Of a stretch of DNA of 64,000 nucleotides, positions 53,907 through 62,656 are shown piece by piece. The notes under the pieces were generated by a model. That model had not been told where the DNA came from. It made no database searches and saw nothing but the letters and a program-made list of their open reading frames with translations. The translations under genes were made by a program, and so were the position numbers. Where the stretch lies: contig CALMYB010000010.1 of NCBI GenBank assembly GCA_937873515.1, positions 310,001-374,000 on the forward strand, given 5' to 3'. The stretch comes from an uncultured Acidobacteriota bacterium (GTDB lineage: Bacteria > Acidobacteriota > Blastocatellia > Pyrinomonadales > Pyrinomonadaceae). Position 1 is the stretch's first letter, and each line of letters begins with the position of its first letter.

Positions 53907-56900
53907 ATGGGTTTTTGCGAATTACATACGCGTTCTGCGTTCAGCTTTTTATCGTCGGGAAGCGAGCCGCAAAGGCTTGCCGCCCGAGCTGCGGAATTGG
54001 GCATAAAAAGCGTCGCACTGCTCGATAAGGACACGTTCGCAGGCGCCGTGCGTTTTCATTTCGAGGCGAAAGAGCAAGGCATACGCTCGATCATCGGTGC
54101 CGAAGTAACGCTCGACGACGGCACGCTTCTGCCGCTCGTCGCGCTCGATCTCAAAGGTTATCAGAACCTGAGCCGGCTTATCACGACCTCGAAACTTCGC
54201 AGCAAAAAGGGCGAGCATTTCGCGACGCGACGCGACATCGAATATCACTCGGCCGGGCTGATGTGCTTTACCGGCGGGCCGGACGGCCTCATTCACAACA
54301 GCATAAAACGCGGCGACGGACAGCTCGATCTTGCATGGCTCAAATACGTTTTCGAGGATCGGCTTTATGTCGAATTGCAGCGGCATCATCTGCGGCACGA
54401 AGAGGCGTTGAATCAGACGCTCCTCGGGCTCGCACACAAGCTGCGGATAGATTATTTTGCGAGCAACGGCGTCTATTACGCGGACGAGCGGGACCGCGAG
54501 ATCTTCGATGTTTTCACCTGCATCAAAAATCACACGACCATTTACGAAGCGGGCAAACTTCTCTCTGAGAACAGCGAGCGTTATATCAAGAATGAGAAGC
54601 AGATGCTGCGGCTTTTTGCGGATATGCCTGAGGCCGTCGAGATCACGGAGGAGATCGCCGCACGTGTCAATTTCTCGATGGAAGAGCTTGCATATACATT
54701 CCCCGATTATCCTGTGCCGCCTGGCGAGACGATGAATTCCGTATTGAGGCAAAAGGCGATCGAGCGTTCGCAGGAGCGTTATCGCGGCAAGGCGTGGCCG
54801 ATCCGCTCGCAGGTGCTGCCGCGGCTCGAAAAAGAATTTCGCATCATCGAGATGAAGCAGCTCGCGGGCTATTTTCTCGTCGTCAACGACATCTCGGACT
54901 ACTGCAAGGCGAACAAGATACTCTCGCAGGGACGCGGTTCGGCGGCGAATTCCGTCGTCTGCTACACGCTCGGGATAACGGCGGTCGATCCGATCGAGCA
55001 CAATCTTCTTTTCGAGCGTTTCCTTTCGGAAAAGTACGAGCAATATCCCGACATCGACATCGATCTGCCTTCGGGCGATGACCGCGAGAGCGTCATTCAG
55101 CACGTTTACGCAAAATACGGCCGCCGCAGTTCCGGGATGACGGCGAACGTCATCTGCTATCGCGGGAAATCGGCGATACGCGAGGCCGGAAAGACGTTCG
55201 GCTTCGGCACGGAGGTTCTCGATCGTTTGTCGCGTCTGAATTCGCACTACGAACAGTTCAAGGGCGACGAACTTTACAGACGCTTGAAGGAAGAAGGCTT
55301 CGATGCGGCCGAGACCTTTCGCCTGCAGAAATTCTCGGACATCTATCACCGCATCCTCGATTTTCCTCGCCATCTCGGGCAGCATTCCGGCGGAATGGTC
55401 GTCTCTCTCGACCGGCTTGACGGCATCGTGCCGCTCGAACCCGCGTCGATGGACGGTCGCACGATCATCCAATGGGACAAGGATGATTGCGAGGCGTTGA
55501 AGGTCGTAAAGATCGATCTTTTGGGGCTCGGAATGATGGCGGTGCTGCGTGATTCGATCACGCTGATCAAAGAACATCACGATGTCGAACTCGACCTTTA
55601 CCGCATCCCGAACAACGACAAACAAGTTTACGACGCGCTTCAAAAAGGCGACACGGTCGGAATGTTCCAGGTCGAAAGCCGCGCGCAGATCGCTTTTTTG
55701 CCGAAAGCAAAGCCGCGATGTTTTTACGACATCGTCGTGCAGGTCGCGATCATTCGTCCCGGCCCGATCGTCGGGAACATGCTGCACGATTATCTAAGAC
55801 GAAGGCAGGGTTTTGAGGAGGTTACGTATCCGCACGCTTCGCTTGAGCCGATCTTGAAACGCACGCTCGGCGTTCCGCTCTTTCAGGAACAGCTTCTAAA
55901 GATGGCGATGGACATCGCGGGATTTTCTGGCGGCGAAGCGGACGAATTGCGTCGTGCGATGGGCTTCAAACGGCCCGACCGCAAGATGGAGCGGATCACG
56001 CAGAACCTTCGCAGCGGAATGACGAAGAATAACATTCCCGAAGACGTGCAGGACAGAATCGTCGATTACACAAAGGCGTTCGCGAACTACGGCTTTCCCG
56101 AATCGCACGCATACAGTTTCGCACTGCTCGCGTATGCTTCGGCGTATTACATCATCCATTTTCGGGCGTGCTTTATGACTGCGATGTTCAATAATTATCC
56201 GCTCGGTTTTTACTCTGCGGCAACGCTCGTAAAAGACGCGCAGCGTCACGGTCTGCACTTTCGGCATCTCGACATAAATCTCTCGGACTACGATTTTACG
56301 GTCGAGGAAGTGAGAGGCGAAAAGCAGGTTCGCGTCGGTTTGCGTTTTGTTCGCGGGCTACGCGAAGCGGTGGGGCGTGCGATCGTTGCGGAACGCGAGA
56401 GCGGCGGGAATTTCGCGGATCTCGCAGACCTTTTGCGGCGTGTGCCCGAGCTGAATAAACGCGAGGTGCGAGCGTTGAGTTTTGCGGGAGCGTTGAATTT
56501 TGAGAATTCAGTCCACCGACGCGAAGCTCTCTGGCAGTCGGAGCTCGAACTGCGGCCGAAGGGTACGCTTTTCGATCAGACGACGAAAGCAGAAGAGACT
56601 GATTCACATTTCCTCTCGCGTCTCGAAGGCGTCGATCTCGTCGCCGCCGATCTAAAGAAAACAGGCATCTCGATCGGCCGTCACCCGATGTCGTTCGTCC
56701 GCGAGAGGCTGAACACACGCGGCATTCTAACCGCTGAACAAACTCGAAATCTGCGTCGAGGCGATGTCGTCTCCGTCGCAGGTGCGGTGATCATTCGGCA
56801 GCGGCCGATGACGGCGAAGAACGTCGTTTTTGTAACGCTTGAGGACGAGACGGGATTTTCGAATTTCGTCGTGATGCCTGACGTTTTCGAATCGTACAGA

Positions 56901-57029
56901 GCGGTGATCAACCGCAGCGATTTCCTGATAATACGCGGAATCTTCGAAGAACGCGGAATGCTGAAAGCCCTTTATTTCACACCGCTTAGCGGCATCTCGA
57001 CCGAGGTCGTCTCACACGATTTCAGATGA
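53907..57029 (+). CDS. dnaE2: Error-prone DNA polymerase III alpha subunit
   Basis: 1040 residues, the DnaE2 length (main DnaE is longer). The N-terminal PHP domain starts FCELHTRSAFSFLSSGSEP. The palm has the catalytic PDIDIDLPSGDDRE (about 385) and GRGSAANSVVCYTLGIT. Other landmarks are DFPRHLGQHSGGMV, FPESHAYSFALLAYASAYY and a C-terminal OB fold (SVAGAVIIRQRPMTAKNVVFVTLED). It carries out lesion-bypass synthesis with ImuB. It lacks the clamp- and tau-binding C-terminal tail of replicative DnaE. The 3' end overlaps the convergent YgfZ-like gene by 8 bp. Confidence 0.96.
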   Translation: MGFCELHTRSAFSFLSSGSEPQRLAARAAELGIKSVALLDKDTFAGAVRFHFEAKEQGIRSIIGAEVTLDDGTLLPLVALDLKGYQNLSRLITTSKLRSKKGEHFATRRDIEYHSAGLMCFTGGPDGLIHNSIKRGDGQLDLAWLKYVFEDRLYVELQRHHLRHEEALNQTLLGLAHKLRIDYFASNGVYYADERDREIFDVFTCIKNHTTIYEAGKLLSENSERYIKNEKQMLRLFADMPEAVEITEEIAARVNFSMEELAYTFPDYPVPPGETMNSVLRQKAIERSQERYRGKAWPIRSQVLPRLEKEFRIIEMKQLAGYFLVVNDISDYCKANKILSQGRGSAANSVVCYTLGITAVDPIEHNLLFERFLSEKYEQYPDIDIDLPSGDDRESVIQHVYAKYGRRSSGMTANVICYRGKSAIREAGKTFGFGTEVLDRLSRLNSHYEQFKGDELYRRLKEEGFDAAETFRLQKFSDIYHRILDFPRHLGQHSGGMVVSLDRLDGIVPLEPASMDGRTIIQWDKDDCEALKVVKIDLLGLGMMAVLRDSITLIKEHHDVELDLYRIPNNDKQVYDALQKGDTVGMFQVESRAQIAFLPKAKPRCFYDIVVQVAIIRPGPIVGNMLHDYLRRRQGFEEVTYPHASLEPILKRTLGVPLFQEQLLKMAMDIAGFSGGEADELRRAMGFKRPDRKMERITQNLRSGMTKNNIPEDVQDRIVDYTKAFANYGFPESHAYSFALLAYASAYYIIHFRACFMTAMFNNYPLGFYSAATLVKDAQRHGLHFRHLDINLSDYDFTVEEVRGEKQVRVGLRFVRGLREAVGRAIVAERESGGNFADLADLLRRVPELNKREVRALSFAGALNFENSVHRREALWQSELELRPKGTLFDQTTKAEETDSHFLSRLEGVDLVAADLKKTGISIGRHPMSFVRERLNTRGILTAEQTRNLRRGDVVSVAGAVIIRQRPMTAKNVVFVTLEDETGFSNFVVMPDVFESYRAVINRSDFLIIRGIFEERGMLKALYFTPLSGISTEVVSHDFR

Positions 57030-57903
57030 AGGGCAGAGTCGAAACCGTACATTCCGTCCCGCCCGCGACGAGCTTTGTGCCGGGAGCGAGAAAATCGTAT
57101 CGAACGAATCCGAGAGCGATGTGCTTTTCCAATTTCGGCGAAAATGTTACGGACGTGATGCGTCCCGCGGCCTTGCCGTCCGCGGTCTTGAGTTCGTTGC
57201 CGGCCTCGAGTTTTTCCGCACTTTCGAGGCCCGAAAGACGCTTTGCGATATGACCGCGAAAATGAATTCTTGCAATAATTTCCTGCCCGATGTAGCAGCC
57301 TTTTTTGTACGAGATCATCCCGTCGATACCGAGCTCGGGAACGACGGTCGTCTCGTCCATATCCTTGCCGTAAAGCGGTACGCCGTACTCGATACGCAAG
57401 GTCTCGAACGTCTCATCGTCGATCTCGGCCGCGTCATTCAATGCATTCTCAAACTCTGCCGCAGACTCGTTCGGAACAAAGAAACCAGTACCGTACGGCC
57501 GCTCGAAAGTGAACGCATCGGTGCCGGTGATCGTTCTAAGATCTTCTGCATCGCCGAATATTTCAAAATTCGTATGAGTATCGCTAAGATCTTCGAGAAT
57601 AAAATCGCCCGCGAACGTAAAGCGATAAAGATTCTGATACAGCTTTTCGCGCGTCGCGGCTTCGGTCTCGATGATGAAGCGTTCGCCGCGTTTTGCGAAA
57701 GAGACCGCAGCGAGCAGACGGCCTTGCGCGTTCGGAAATGCCGCGAGCATCGACGCGCCGTCCTCAAGCGTCTTCACGTCGTTGGTGATCAGGCCGTCAA
57801 GAAACTGCTTTGCTTCCGAGCCGGAAACGGCGAACAGACCGCGAGCCTCGCGTCGATAGCCTTGGGCCCCGTTTCGTATCTTGTCGTAGATCTCGCTCGT
57901 CAT
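57022..57903 (-). CDS. ygfZ: YgfZ/GcvT-like folate-binding protein
   Basis: 293 residues. The YgfZ signature KGCYIGQEIIARIHFRGHIAKRL is at about 198-220, with its Cys intact. The N-terminal RGLFAVSGSEAKQFLDGLITNDV is the usual folate-binding beginning. A C-terminal barrel includes GRITSVTFSPKLEKHIALGFVR. It helps assembly or repair of certain Fe-S enzymes using tetrahydrofolate. It is adjacent to the uracil-DNA glycosylase on the same strand, whose stop is 9 bp upstream, so the two are likely co-transcribed. Confidence 0.93.
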   Translation of the reverse strand: MTSEIYDKIRNGAQGYRREARGLFAVSGSEAKQFLDGLITNDVKTLEDGASMLAAFPNAQGRLLAAVSFAKRGERFIIETEAATREKLYQNLYRFTFAGDFILEDLSDTHTNFEIFGDAEDLRTITGTDAFTFERPYGTGFFVPNESAAEFENALNDAAEIDDETFETLRIEYGVPLYGKDMDETTVVPELGIDGMISYKKGCYIGQEIIARIHFRGHIAKRLSGLESAEKLEAGNELKTADGKAAGRITSVTFSPKLEKHIALGFVRYDFLAPGTKLVAGGTECTVSTLPFI

Positions 57904-57912
57904 ATCTCGATA

Positions 57913-58515
57913 TTAGCAGTTCTCTATCGCCTTCTTAAGTGTCTGAAAATGCGCGAGTTGGATATCGAGTCCACGCTGCGAGGCGATCACCAAAGGGCTC
58001 GGGTGATAGAGCGGGACGAGCACGCGGCCGTTCCAATGCTGGATCGTTCCGCCATGCGTTTTGAGCGTGAAGGAATGCGGTTCGATGAGCTTCAGAGAAT
58101 CGAGCCCGACGGCACCGAGCGTTGCGACGAGCGGCGGGTCGATCAGCTCGAGGAGACGCCGCAGATAACTCGAACAGTTCTTGATCTCGGCGCGTGTCGG
58201 CTTTCGGTTCGCGTCCGTCGCGGAACGCGGGCTGCACATCACGGCACTCGTGAGGAAAACGTCGTCACGGCTCAACCCGATCGAATCGAAGAGAATCTGG
58301 AGATTTTCGCCGGATTTATCGCCGGTGAAAGGCCGCCGCGTGCGGTCCGCACCCGCACGTCCCGGAGCTTCGCCCACAAAGAATACCATTGGAGCAAGCG
58401 AACCGTTCAATTCGCTCAAAACCGCCGTTCTATCAGCAAGATCAGGGCAGATCCTACACGCCTGGGCCTCCGCGAAAAGGGCTTTGAAGGCATTGAATTT
58501 CGAAGGTGCTGACAC
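57913..58515 (-). CDS. Family-4-type uracil-DNA glycosylase (Fe-S)
   Basis: 200 residues if started at the GTG at 58515, which has GGAG eight bases upstream; an ATG at 58557 or 58584 would overlap the divergent HicB start. Fe-S cysteines are CRIC near the start and two more, one in MCSPRS and one in KNCSSYL. Motif A is VGEAPGRAGADRTRRPFTGDKSGENL-like, and motif B has YHPSPLVIASQRG. It excises uracil from DNA. Family 4 and 5 enzymes both fit; the [4Fe-4S] spacing favours family 4. Confidence 0.9.
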   Translation of the reverse strand: MSAPSKFNAFKALFAEAQACRICPDLADRTAVLSELNGSLAPMVFFVGEAPGRAGADRTRRPFTGDKSGENLQILFDSIGLSRDDVFLTSAVMCSPRSATDANRKPTRAEIKNCSSYLRRLLELIDPPLVATLGAVGLDSLKLIEPHSFTLKTHGGTIQHWNGRVLVPLYHPSPLVIASQRGLDIQLAHFQTLKKAIENC

Positions 58516-58536
58516 GTGGGATACTCCGTGACCTTT

Positions 58537-58545
58537 TGCTACAAT
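58537..58545 (+). promoter_or_regulatory. Extended -10 promoter element for hicB/mrp
   Basis: TGCTACAAT has the TGn extension and a 5-of-6 -10 hexamer, with only a weak -35 (TGGGAT, 17 bp spacing). Transcription would begin near 58552, four bases before the HicB ATG at 58556, so the mRNA would be almost leaderless. Confidence 0.5.
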
Positions 58546-58555
58546 AGACTTTAAC

Positions 58556-58786
58556 ATGAGCGACCAAAGATATCCCTTTGTCATTTACCCGGCTGCTGAA
58601 GGCGGCTATGTCGCTGAAGTTCCTGCATTGCAGGGCTGTCTGGCCCAAGGTGAGGATCTTGAGGAGACCTTGGAGGAACTTGCTCGCGTCTCCGAACTTT
58701 GGATCGAGACGGCAAGAAAGCACGGTGAATCTTTGCCAAATCCGGAAGCCGAAGTTGCAAAGGTAAAGGAAAGACTTGCCGCCTAA
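58556..58786 (+). CDS. HicB-like solitary antitoxin-family protein
   Basis: 76 residues. YPFVIYPAAEGGYVAEVPALQGCLAQGEDLEETLEEL is the HicB N-terminal (UPF0150) domain. The protein ends soon after, without the ribbon-helix-helix or other DNA-binding tail seen in HicB antitoxins. No HicA toxin (a 60-residue dsRBD-like protein) is next to it on either side. A lone HicB domain may act outside toxin neutralisation. mrp starts 22 bp after its stop. No ribosome site is seen, consistent with a leaderless message. Confidence 0.88.
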   Translation: MSDQRYPFVIYPAAEGGYVAEVPALQGCLAQGEDLEETLEELARVSELWIETARKHGESLPNPEAEVAKVKERLAA

Positions 58787-58808
58787 GCAGGCCACTTCAC
58801 AAAATATT

Positions 58809-59891
58809 ATGAGCCAAGTAACAGAAGAAATCGTCCTGGACTCCCTCCGGAAGATCATCGACCCCGATCTCCGAAAGGACATTGTAAAGCTGGGGTTCGT
58901 TCAAGACCTTGCGATCGACGGCGGCAAGGTATCGTTCAGGATCGTTCTGACGACGCCCGCGTGCCCAGTCAAGGAAGAGATGGAGTCGCAGGCGCAGACG
59001 CTCGTCTCGGCGATCGAAGGCGTGACGGAGGTCAACGTAACGATGGACGCCGAAGTGCCGAAGGGCCGCGGCGTAAAGGATAATGTTGCGGTGCCGGGTG
59101 TGAAGAACATCATCGCGGTCTCGAGCGGCAAGGGCGGCGTCGGCAAATCAACGGTCGCGGTCAATCTCGCAGTTTCGCTTGCGCAGAACGGTGCGAAGGT
59201 TGGCCTGATGGACGCCGACGTTTATGGACCGAACGTCCCGCTGATGCTCGGCACCGGCTTTGAGCAGCCGCCGGTCTTCAACGGCCAGCTAATCCCGCTA
59301 GAAGCACACGGCGTGAAGATGATCTCGATGGCGCTGCTCGTTCCACAAGACAAGCCGATGATACTTCGCGGGCCGATGCTGCACGGCATCGTCCGCCAAT
59401 TTTTGACCGACGTGAACTGGGGCGAACTCGATTACCTCGTGGTCGATATGCCGCCGGGAACGGGCGATGTTCAGCTCAGCCTTGCGCAGCTCGTTCCGGT
59501 CCAGGGTGCCGTCATCGTAACGACGCCGCAGGAAGTTTCGCTTGCGGATGTCCGACGCGCGGTCAAGATGTTCGAGCAGGTGAATGTTCCAGTTCTCGGC
59601 GTAATCGAGAATATGTCGTACTTCATCGCTCCCGATACGGGAGCACGCTACAACATCTTCGGCGAGGGCGGCGGCAAGAAGCTTTCAGATGAATACGGGC
59701 TGAAATTCCTCGGCGAGGTGCCGATGGGCATCGAGGTCCGCGAAGGCGGCGACAAAGGTATTCCCGTCGTCATTTCGGCTCCTGCCTCGCCTCAGGCCGA
59801 GGCCTTCCGTAAGGTCGCCGAAGAGGTCGCACGCCAAATATCGATCGAGGCGATGAAGCCCGAACTCACGATCCTGAGCAAGGCCGGTTAG
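58809..59891 (+). CDS. mrp: Mrp/ApbC-family Fe-S carrier ATPase
   Basis: 360 residues from ATG 58809. The N-terminal MIP18/DUF59 domain (about 1-85) includes LTTPACPVKEEME. The P-loop is SSGKGGVGKSTVAVNLA (about 105-121), with DADVYGPNVP and DMPPGTGDVQL as further switches. Scaffold and carrier proteins of this family usually hold the cluster through a C-terminal CxxC after ENMSYF; here the site reads YFIAPDTGARY without a Cys pair. The upstream DUF59 Cys may substitute. It moves Fe-S clusters to apoproteins in the cytosol. Confidence 0.94.
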   Translation: MSQVTEEIVLDSLRKIIDPDLRKDIVKLGFVQDLAIDGGKVSFRIVLTTPACPVKEEMESQAQTLVSAIEGVTEVNVTMDAEVPKGRGVKDNVAVPGVKNIIAVSSGKGGVGKSTVAVNLAVSLAQNGAKVGLMDADVYGPNVPLMLGTGFEQPPVFNGQLIPLEAHGVKMISMALLVPQDKPMILRGPMLHGIVRQFLTDVNWGELDYLVVDMPPGTGDVQLSLAQLVPVQGAVIVTTPQEVSLADVRRAVKMFEQVNVPVLGVIENMSYFIAPDTGARYNIFGEGGGKKLSDEYGLKFLGEVPMGIEVREGGDKGIPVVISAPASPQAEAFRKVAEEVARQISIEAMKPELTILSKAG

Positions 59892-59894
59892 CAG

Positions 59895-60320
59895 ATGTTT
59901 GACCGCTACAAGGACGATGGCGGTCGTGGCCTTTCGGAGTTTACCGACGAAAGCCAATCGCACCGCTCCTATTTATGGGCGATCGGTATCGGTCTATTTA
60001 TCAATTCACTTTCTTGGGCCGTCGCGTTCTTCACTCCCACGGCAGTCGCTGAGTGGGTTGGGCTGGTGATGGACATTTCGACGAATGCAAAGGCCTTCCT
60101 TTTTGCTTTCCCGTTTATGTCCACGTTTGTTGCGGTGTACGCGCTAACCCGCCTCCCTCGTTACAAGAACCCAACTGCGGCAATTGGTGACTCAGATGTC
60201 TTTGCAAACTACAGAGATACTGAACGCTCAAGTTATATCTACAAACGCGTGCTTTTTTCCTTTGCGGTTGCGGGCGTGAACACAATTCTGCTTTTGGTCA
60301 TGACCGACTTCGGTAAATAG
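59895..60320 (+). CDS. Three-helix membrane protein of unknown function
   Basis: 141 residues, starting 3 bp after the mrp stop. Hydrophobic helices lie at about 27-48, 67-85 and 117-137. The segment between helices two and three is polar (RYKNPTAAIGDSDVFANYRDTERSSYIYKR). No catalytic or metal motif is seen and no family recognised. Tight spacing implies co-transcription with mrp. Confidence 0.7.
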   Translation: MFDRYKDDGGRGLSEFTDESQSHRSYLWAIGIGLFINSLSWAVAFFTPTAVAEWVGLVMDISTNAKAFLFAFPFMSTFVAVYALTRLPRYKNPTAAIGDSDVFANYRDTERSSYIYKRVLFSFAVAGVNTILLLVMTDFGK

Positions 60321-60335
60321 GATTTCTGCGAACGG

Positions 60336-62474
60336 TCATTCAAATGCAAGTTCGTAGATCGCGATGCGGCCGCCGCGGTCAGAGGTGAAAATGAGCTTTT
60401 TGCCGTCAAAAGAAAATCTCGGAAAGCGATCGTCGGAGGGATTTCTTGTCAGACGCAGCTGCGAGGTTCCGTCTGCATTTGCAATATAGATCTCGGCATT
60501 GCCATCGCTTCTTGCTACGAACGCAATGCGTGATCCGTCATAAGAAAAGGTCGGGTGCGTGTCGTGCTTCGACCGAGATATCACAAGCCGCTCAGTGCCG
60601 CTCTTAATATCGGCCGCGTAAATATCGAATAGCAGCTGCGGATCATTGTGCCGGTCGGCGGCGTACAATATCTCGTCGCCTTTTAGCGAAACACTCGGCC
60701 AGCCAAGTTTTCCCTTTTGGATCGGCAGCGGCGTTTGTCCGGTTCCGTCCGCGTTCATCTTAAAAAGCTCGGCGTTCTCGGTATCACCGTTCCGATTCGA
60801 GCGAAAGAAGATCGTCGCCGAGTCTGCGGACCACACAGGGACGCTGTCGCTCGAAGGATCGTTAGTTAGATTCGTAAGATCTGATCCATCGGGCCGAACT
60901 TTGAAAATATCCCATTTTCCATTCACTTCCTGATGAAACGCTATCCAATTGCCATCGGGCGACCACTGCGGATAATTTTCCGGGCTCGAGGTCGTAACGA
61001 TCACGGCAGCCTTGCCTGTCGCTCTATCAAATATCCGCAGTTCAGAATGATGGTCAGGATAAACCGCAGAAAAGACGATGCGCTGGCCATCCGGCGAATA
61101 TGCAGGAGTTTTAAGGTCGGCATCCGGCATTGAGACCAGAATCTCCGGCCGGAAGACATCAATGTCCATCACGAAGACGTCGTCGTTGCCGTCCACATTC
61201 GAGTTATACGCGAATTTCGTCCCGTCCGGCGACCATCCGTTTCGCGAAAAGTCGTGGCCTTTTGCGGTCGTAAGGCGAACGATGTTCGATCCATCCGTCC
61301 GCATCAAGTAGATGTCGGTCGTCTCGCTCTCAAAATTCGAATTGAACGAAATGAGTGTTCCATCGGGCGAGAACTTCGGGAAGGAGTCGTGACCGGCGTT
61401 GTTAGTAAGCCGTTTTACGTCCTTGCCGTCGGCCTTCATTGAATAGATCTCGTAATTTCCGTCACGATCGCTCGAGAAGACGAGCGTACCGCCATCCGGA
61501 GACCAACCCGCGTCACCGTCAAAGTTTTTGTTAGCCGTGAGCTGTGTGACCTTTTCGTCCTTTATTTGAAAGGTAAGCACCTCCGTGCTCTCGAGCTTTT
61601 TATCACCGAGGGCATTCGCTTGAAACGCAAACGCACTTCCATCCGGAGCCCAGGAAACATTTTCGGCGGAGAATGGCAGTTTCTTGGGGTCGCTGCCATC
61701 TGCCTTTGAAAGGTATGTTCCCGCACCTGAATCGCTGTATTTCCAGAACACGATCATCGTCGAATCGGGTGACCAAACGGCCTGGCGTACGTCGGGCAGA
61801 TCGATCGCCTTCAGCGGTTCACCGCCTTCGGGCGAGACCTTGTAGGTTTCAGGCAGATCCGGATTGGCCCAACGCGTAAAAAGGATCTGTCCGTCATTGG
61901 TCCAGCCTGTGACGTTCTCGTTGACAGGCGTGGCCGTCAGCCGTTTTGGAGTTCCGGGAGCAGGTTCGAGTACCGAAGATCCGTTTGAAGAGCGATAGCG
62001 AAGCACGCCGAGGATCGCGGCGACCAACACAAGAACGACAAAGAGAACGATGAAGACGGTTTTCCAGGAGAAAGGGCGTTTCACCTGTACCGTAATATCG
62101 TCGGACCGATCCGAAGGCTCGGCTTCGTGAACCTCCGCGGGAAAGGTCTCGACATCGGCCGCAAACCTGTATCCGACCTTTGGGACCGTTTCGATAAAGC
62201 TCTTCCCGTTCTCAAGCGTACCTAGAACCTTTCGCAGGGCCGAGATCGCCTGGCTGAGGTTGTTCTCTTCGACAAAGCTTTCCGGCCAAAGACGCTGCAC
62301 GAGAGCTTCCTTAGTAACGATCTTGCCCTGAGCCTCAACAAGAATGACCAAGGCATCAAGCACTCTTGGGGTTAGGCGGACGTCTTCGCCGTTCCGTCGC
62401 AGAACGCGCTCGGCTGGGATGAGGTCAAAATTGCCGAATCTAAAGGTGTGGGCGTTTGCTGCGGTTTCCGGCAT
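60336..62474 (-). CDS. CadC/ToxR-type winged-helix protein with C-terminal TolB-like propeller
   Basis: 712 residues. The cytoplasmic DNA-binding domain (about 8-105) reads FGNFDLIPAERVLRRNGEDVRLTPRVLDALVILVEAQG with KVGYRF at its end, the OmpR/ToxR winged helix. One membrane helix is at about 137-158 (TVFIVLFVVLVLVAAILGVL). The periplasmic part, about 550 residues, has repeated SPDG motifs (WSPDGGTLVFSSDRDGNYEI and similar), a PD40/TolB-like beta-propeller. One-component membrane regulators of this build are numerous in Acidobacteria. The signal and target genes are unknown. Three phased TTCTGAA repeats just before its start suggest it controls itself. Confidence 0.9.
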   Translation of the reverse strand: MPETAANAHTFRFGNFDLIPAERVLRRNGEDVRLTPRVLDALVILVEAQGKIVTKEALVQRLWPESFVEENNLSQAISALRKVLGTLENGKSFIETVPKVGYRFAADVETFPAEVHEAEPSDRSDDITVQVKRPFSWKTVFIVLFVVLVLVAAILGVLRYRSSNGSSVLEPAPGTPKRLTATPVNENVTGWTNDGQILFTRWANPDLPETYKVSPEGGEPLKAIDLPDVRQAVWSPDSTMIVFWKYSDSGAGTYLSKADGSDPKKLPFSAENVSWAPDGSAFAFQANALGDKKLESTEVLTFQIKDEKVTQLTANKNFDGDAGWSPDGGTLVFSSDRDGNYEIYSMKADGKDVKRLTNNAGHDSFPKFSPDGTLISFNSNFESETTDIYLMRTDGSNIVRLTTAKGHDFSRNGWSPDGTKFAYNSNVDGNDDVFVMDIDVFRPEILVSMPDADLKTPAYSPDGQRIVFSAVYPDHHSELRIFDRATGKAAVIVTTSSPENYPQWSPDGNWIAFHQEVNGKWDIFKVRPDGSDLTNLTNDPSSDSVPVWSADSATIFFRSNRNGDTENAELFKMNADGTGQTPLPIQKGKLGWPSVSLKGDEILYAADRHNDPQLLFDIYAADIKSGTERLVISRSKHDTHPTFSYDGSRIAFVARSDGNAEIYIANADGTSQLRLTRNPSDDRFPRFSFDGKKLIFTSDRGGRIAIYELAFE

Positions 62475-62477
62475 TTT

Positions 62478-62505
62478 TTCAGAAAAACTTCAGAACTTTT
62501 CAGAA
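62478..62505. promoter_or_regulatory. Three phased TTCTGAA direct repeats upstream of the winged-helix gene
   Basis: On the plus strand TTCAGAA occurs at 62478, 62489 and 62499 (period 11 and 10 bp, spacers 4 and 3). Read toward the regulator gene these are TTCTGAA boxes ending 3 bp before the ATG. Winged-helix regulators of the OmpR class bind tandem boxes of about 7 bp at helical spacing. Confidence 0.6.
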
Positions 62506-62656
62506 GATTCTAAAGTTTTTTGAAACTATTTTCCAGCATAATCGGGTGATATGCGGCGGTTCCTTCATCGATACTTGCCAGTGGCATTTATGTAGTGCCG
62601 CATTGGCCGTTATGCAGTTCCGCTCCACCAAAGCAACCGATACTCCCCCAAGCTCT

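Noticed and set aside
53949..55787. 612-residue open frame on the minus strand
   Set aside because: It is antisense to dnaE2, which has complete polymerase motifs; no recognisable domain or ribosome site on the minus strand.
57121..58512. 463-residue open frame on the plus strand
   Set aside because: It spans the YgfZ-like and UDG genes in antisense; both have clear family signatures on the minus strand.
58556..58786. Complete HicAB toxin-antitoxin system
   Set aside because: No hicA-like frame adjacent on either strand; neighbours are UDG and mrp.
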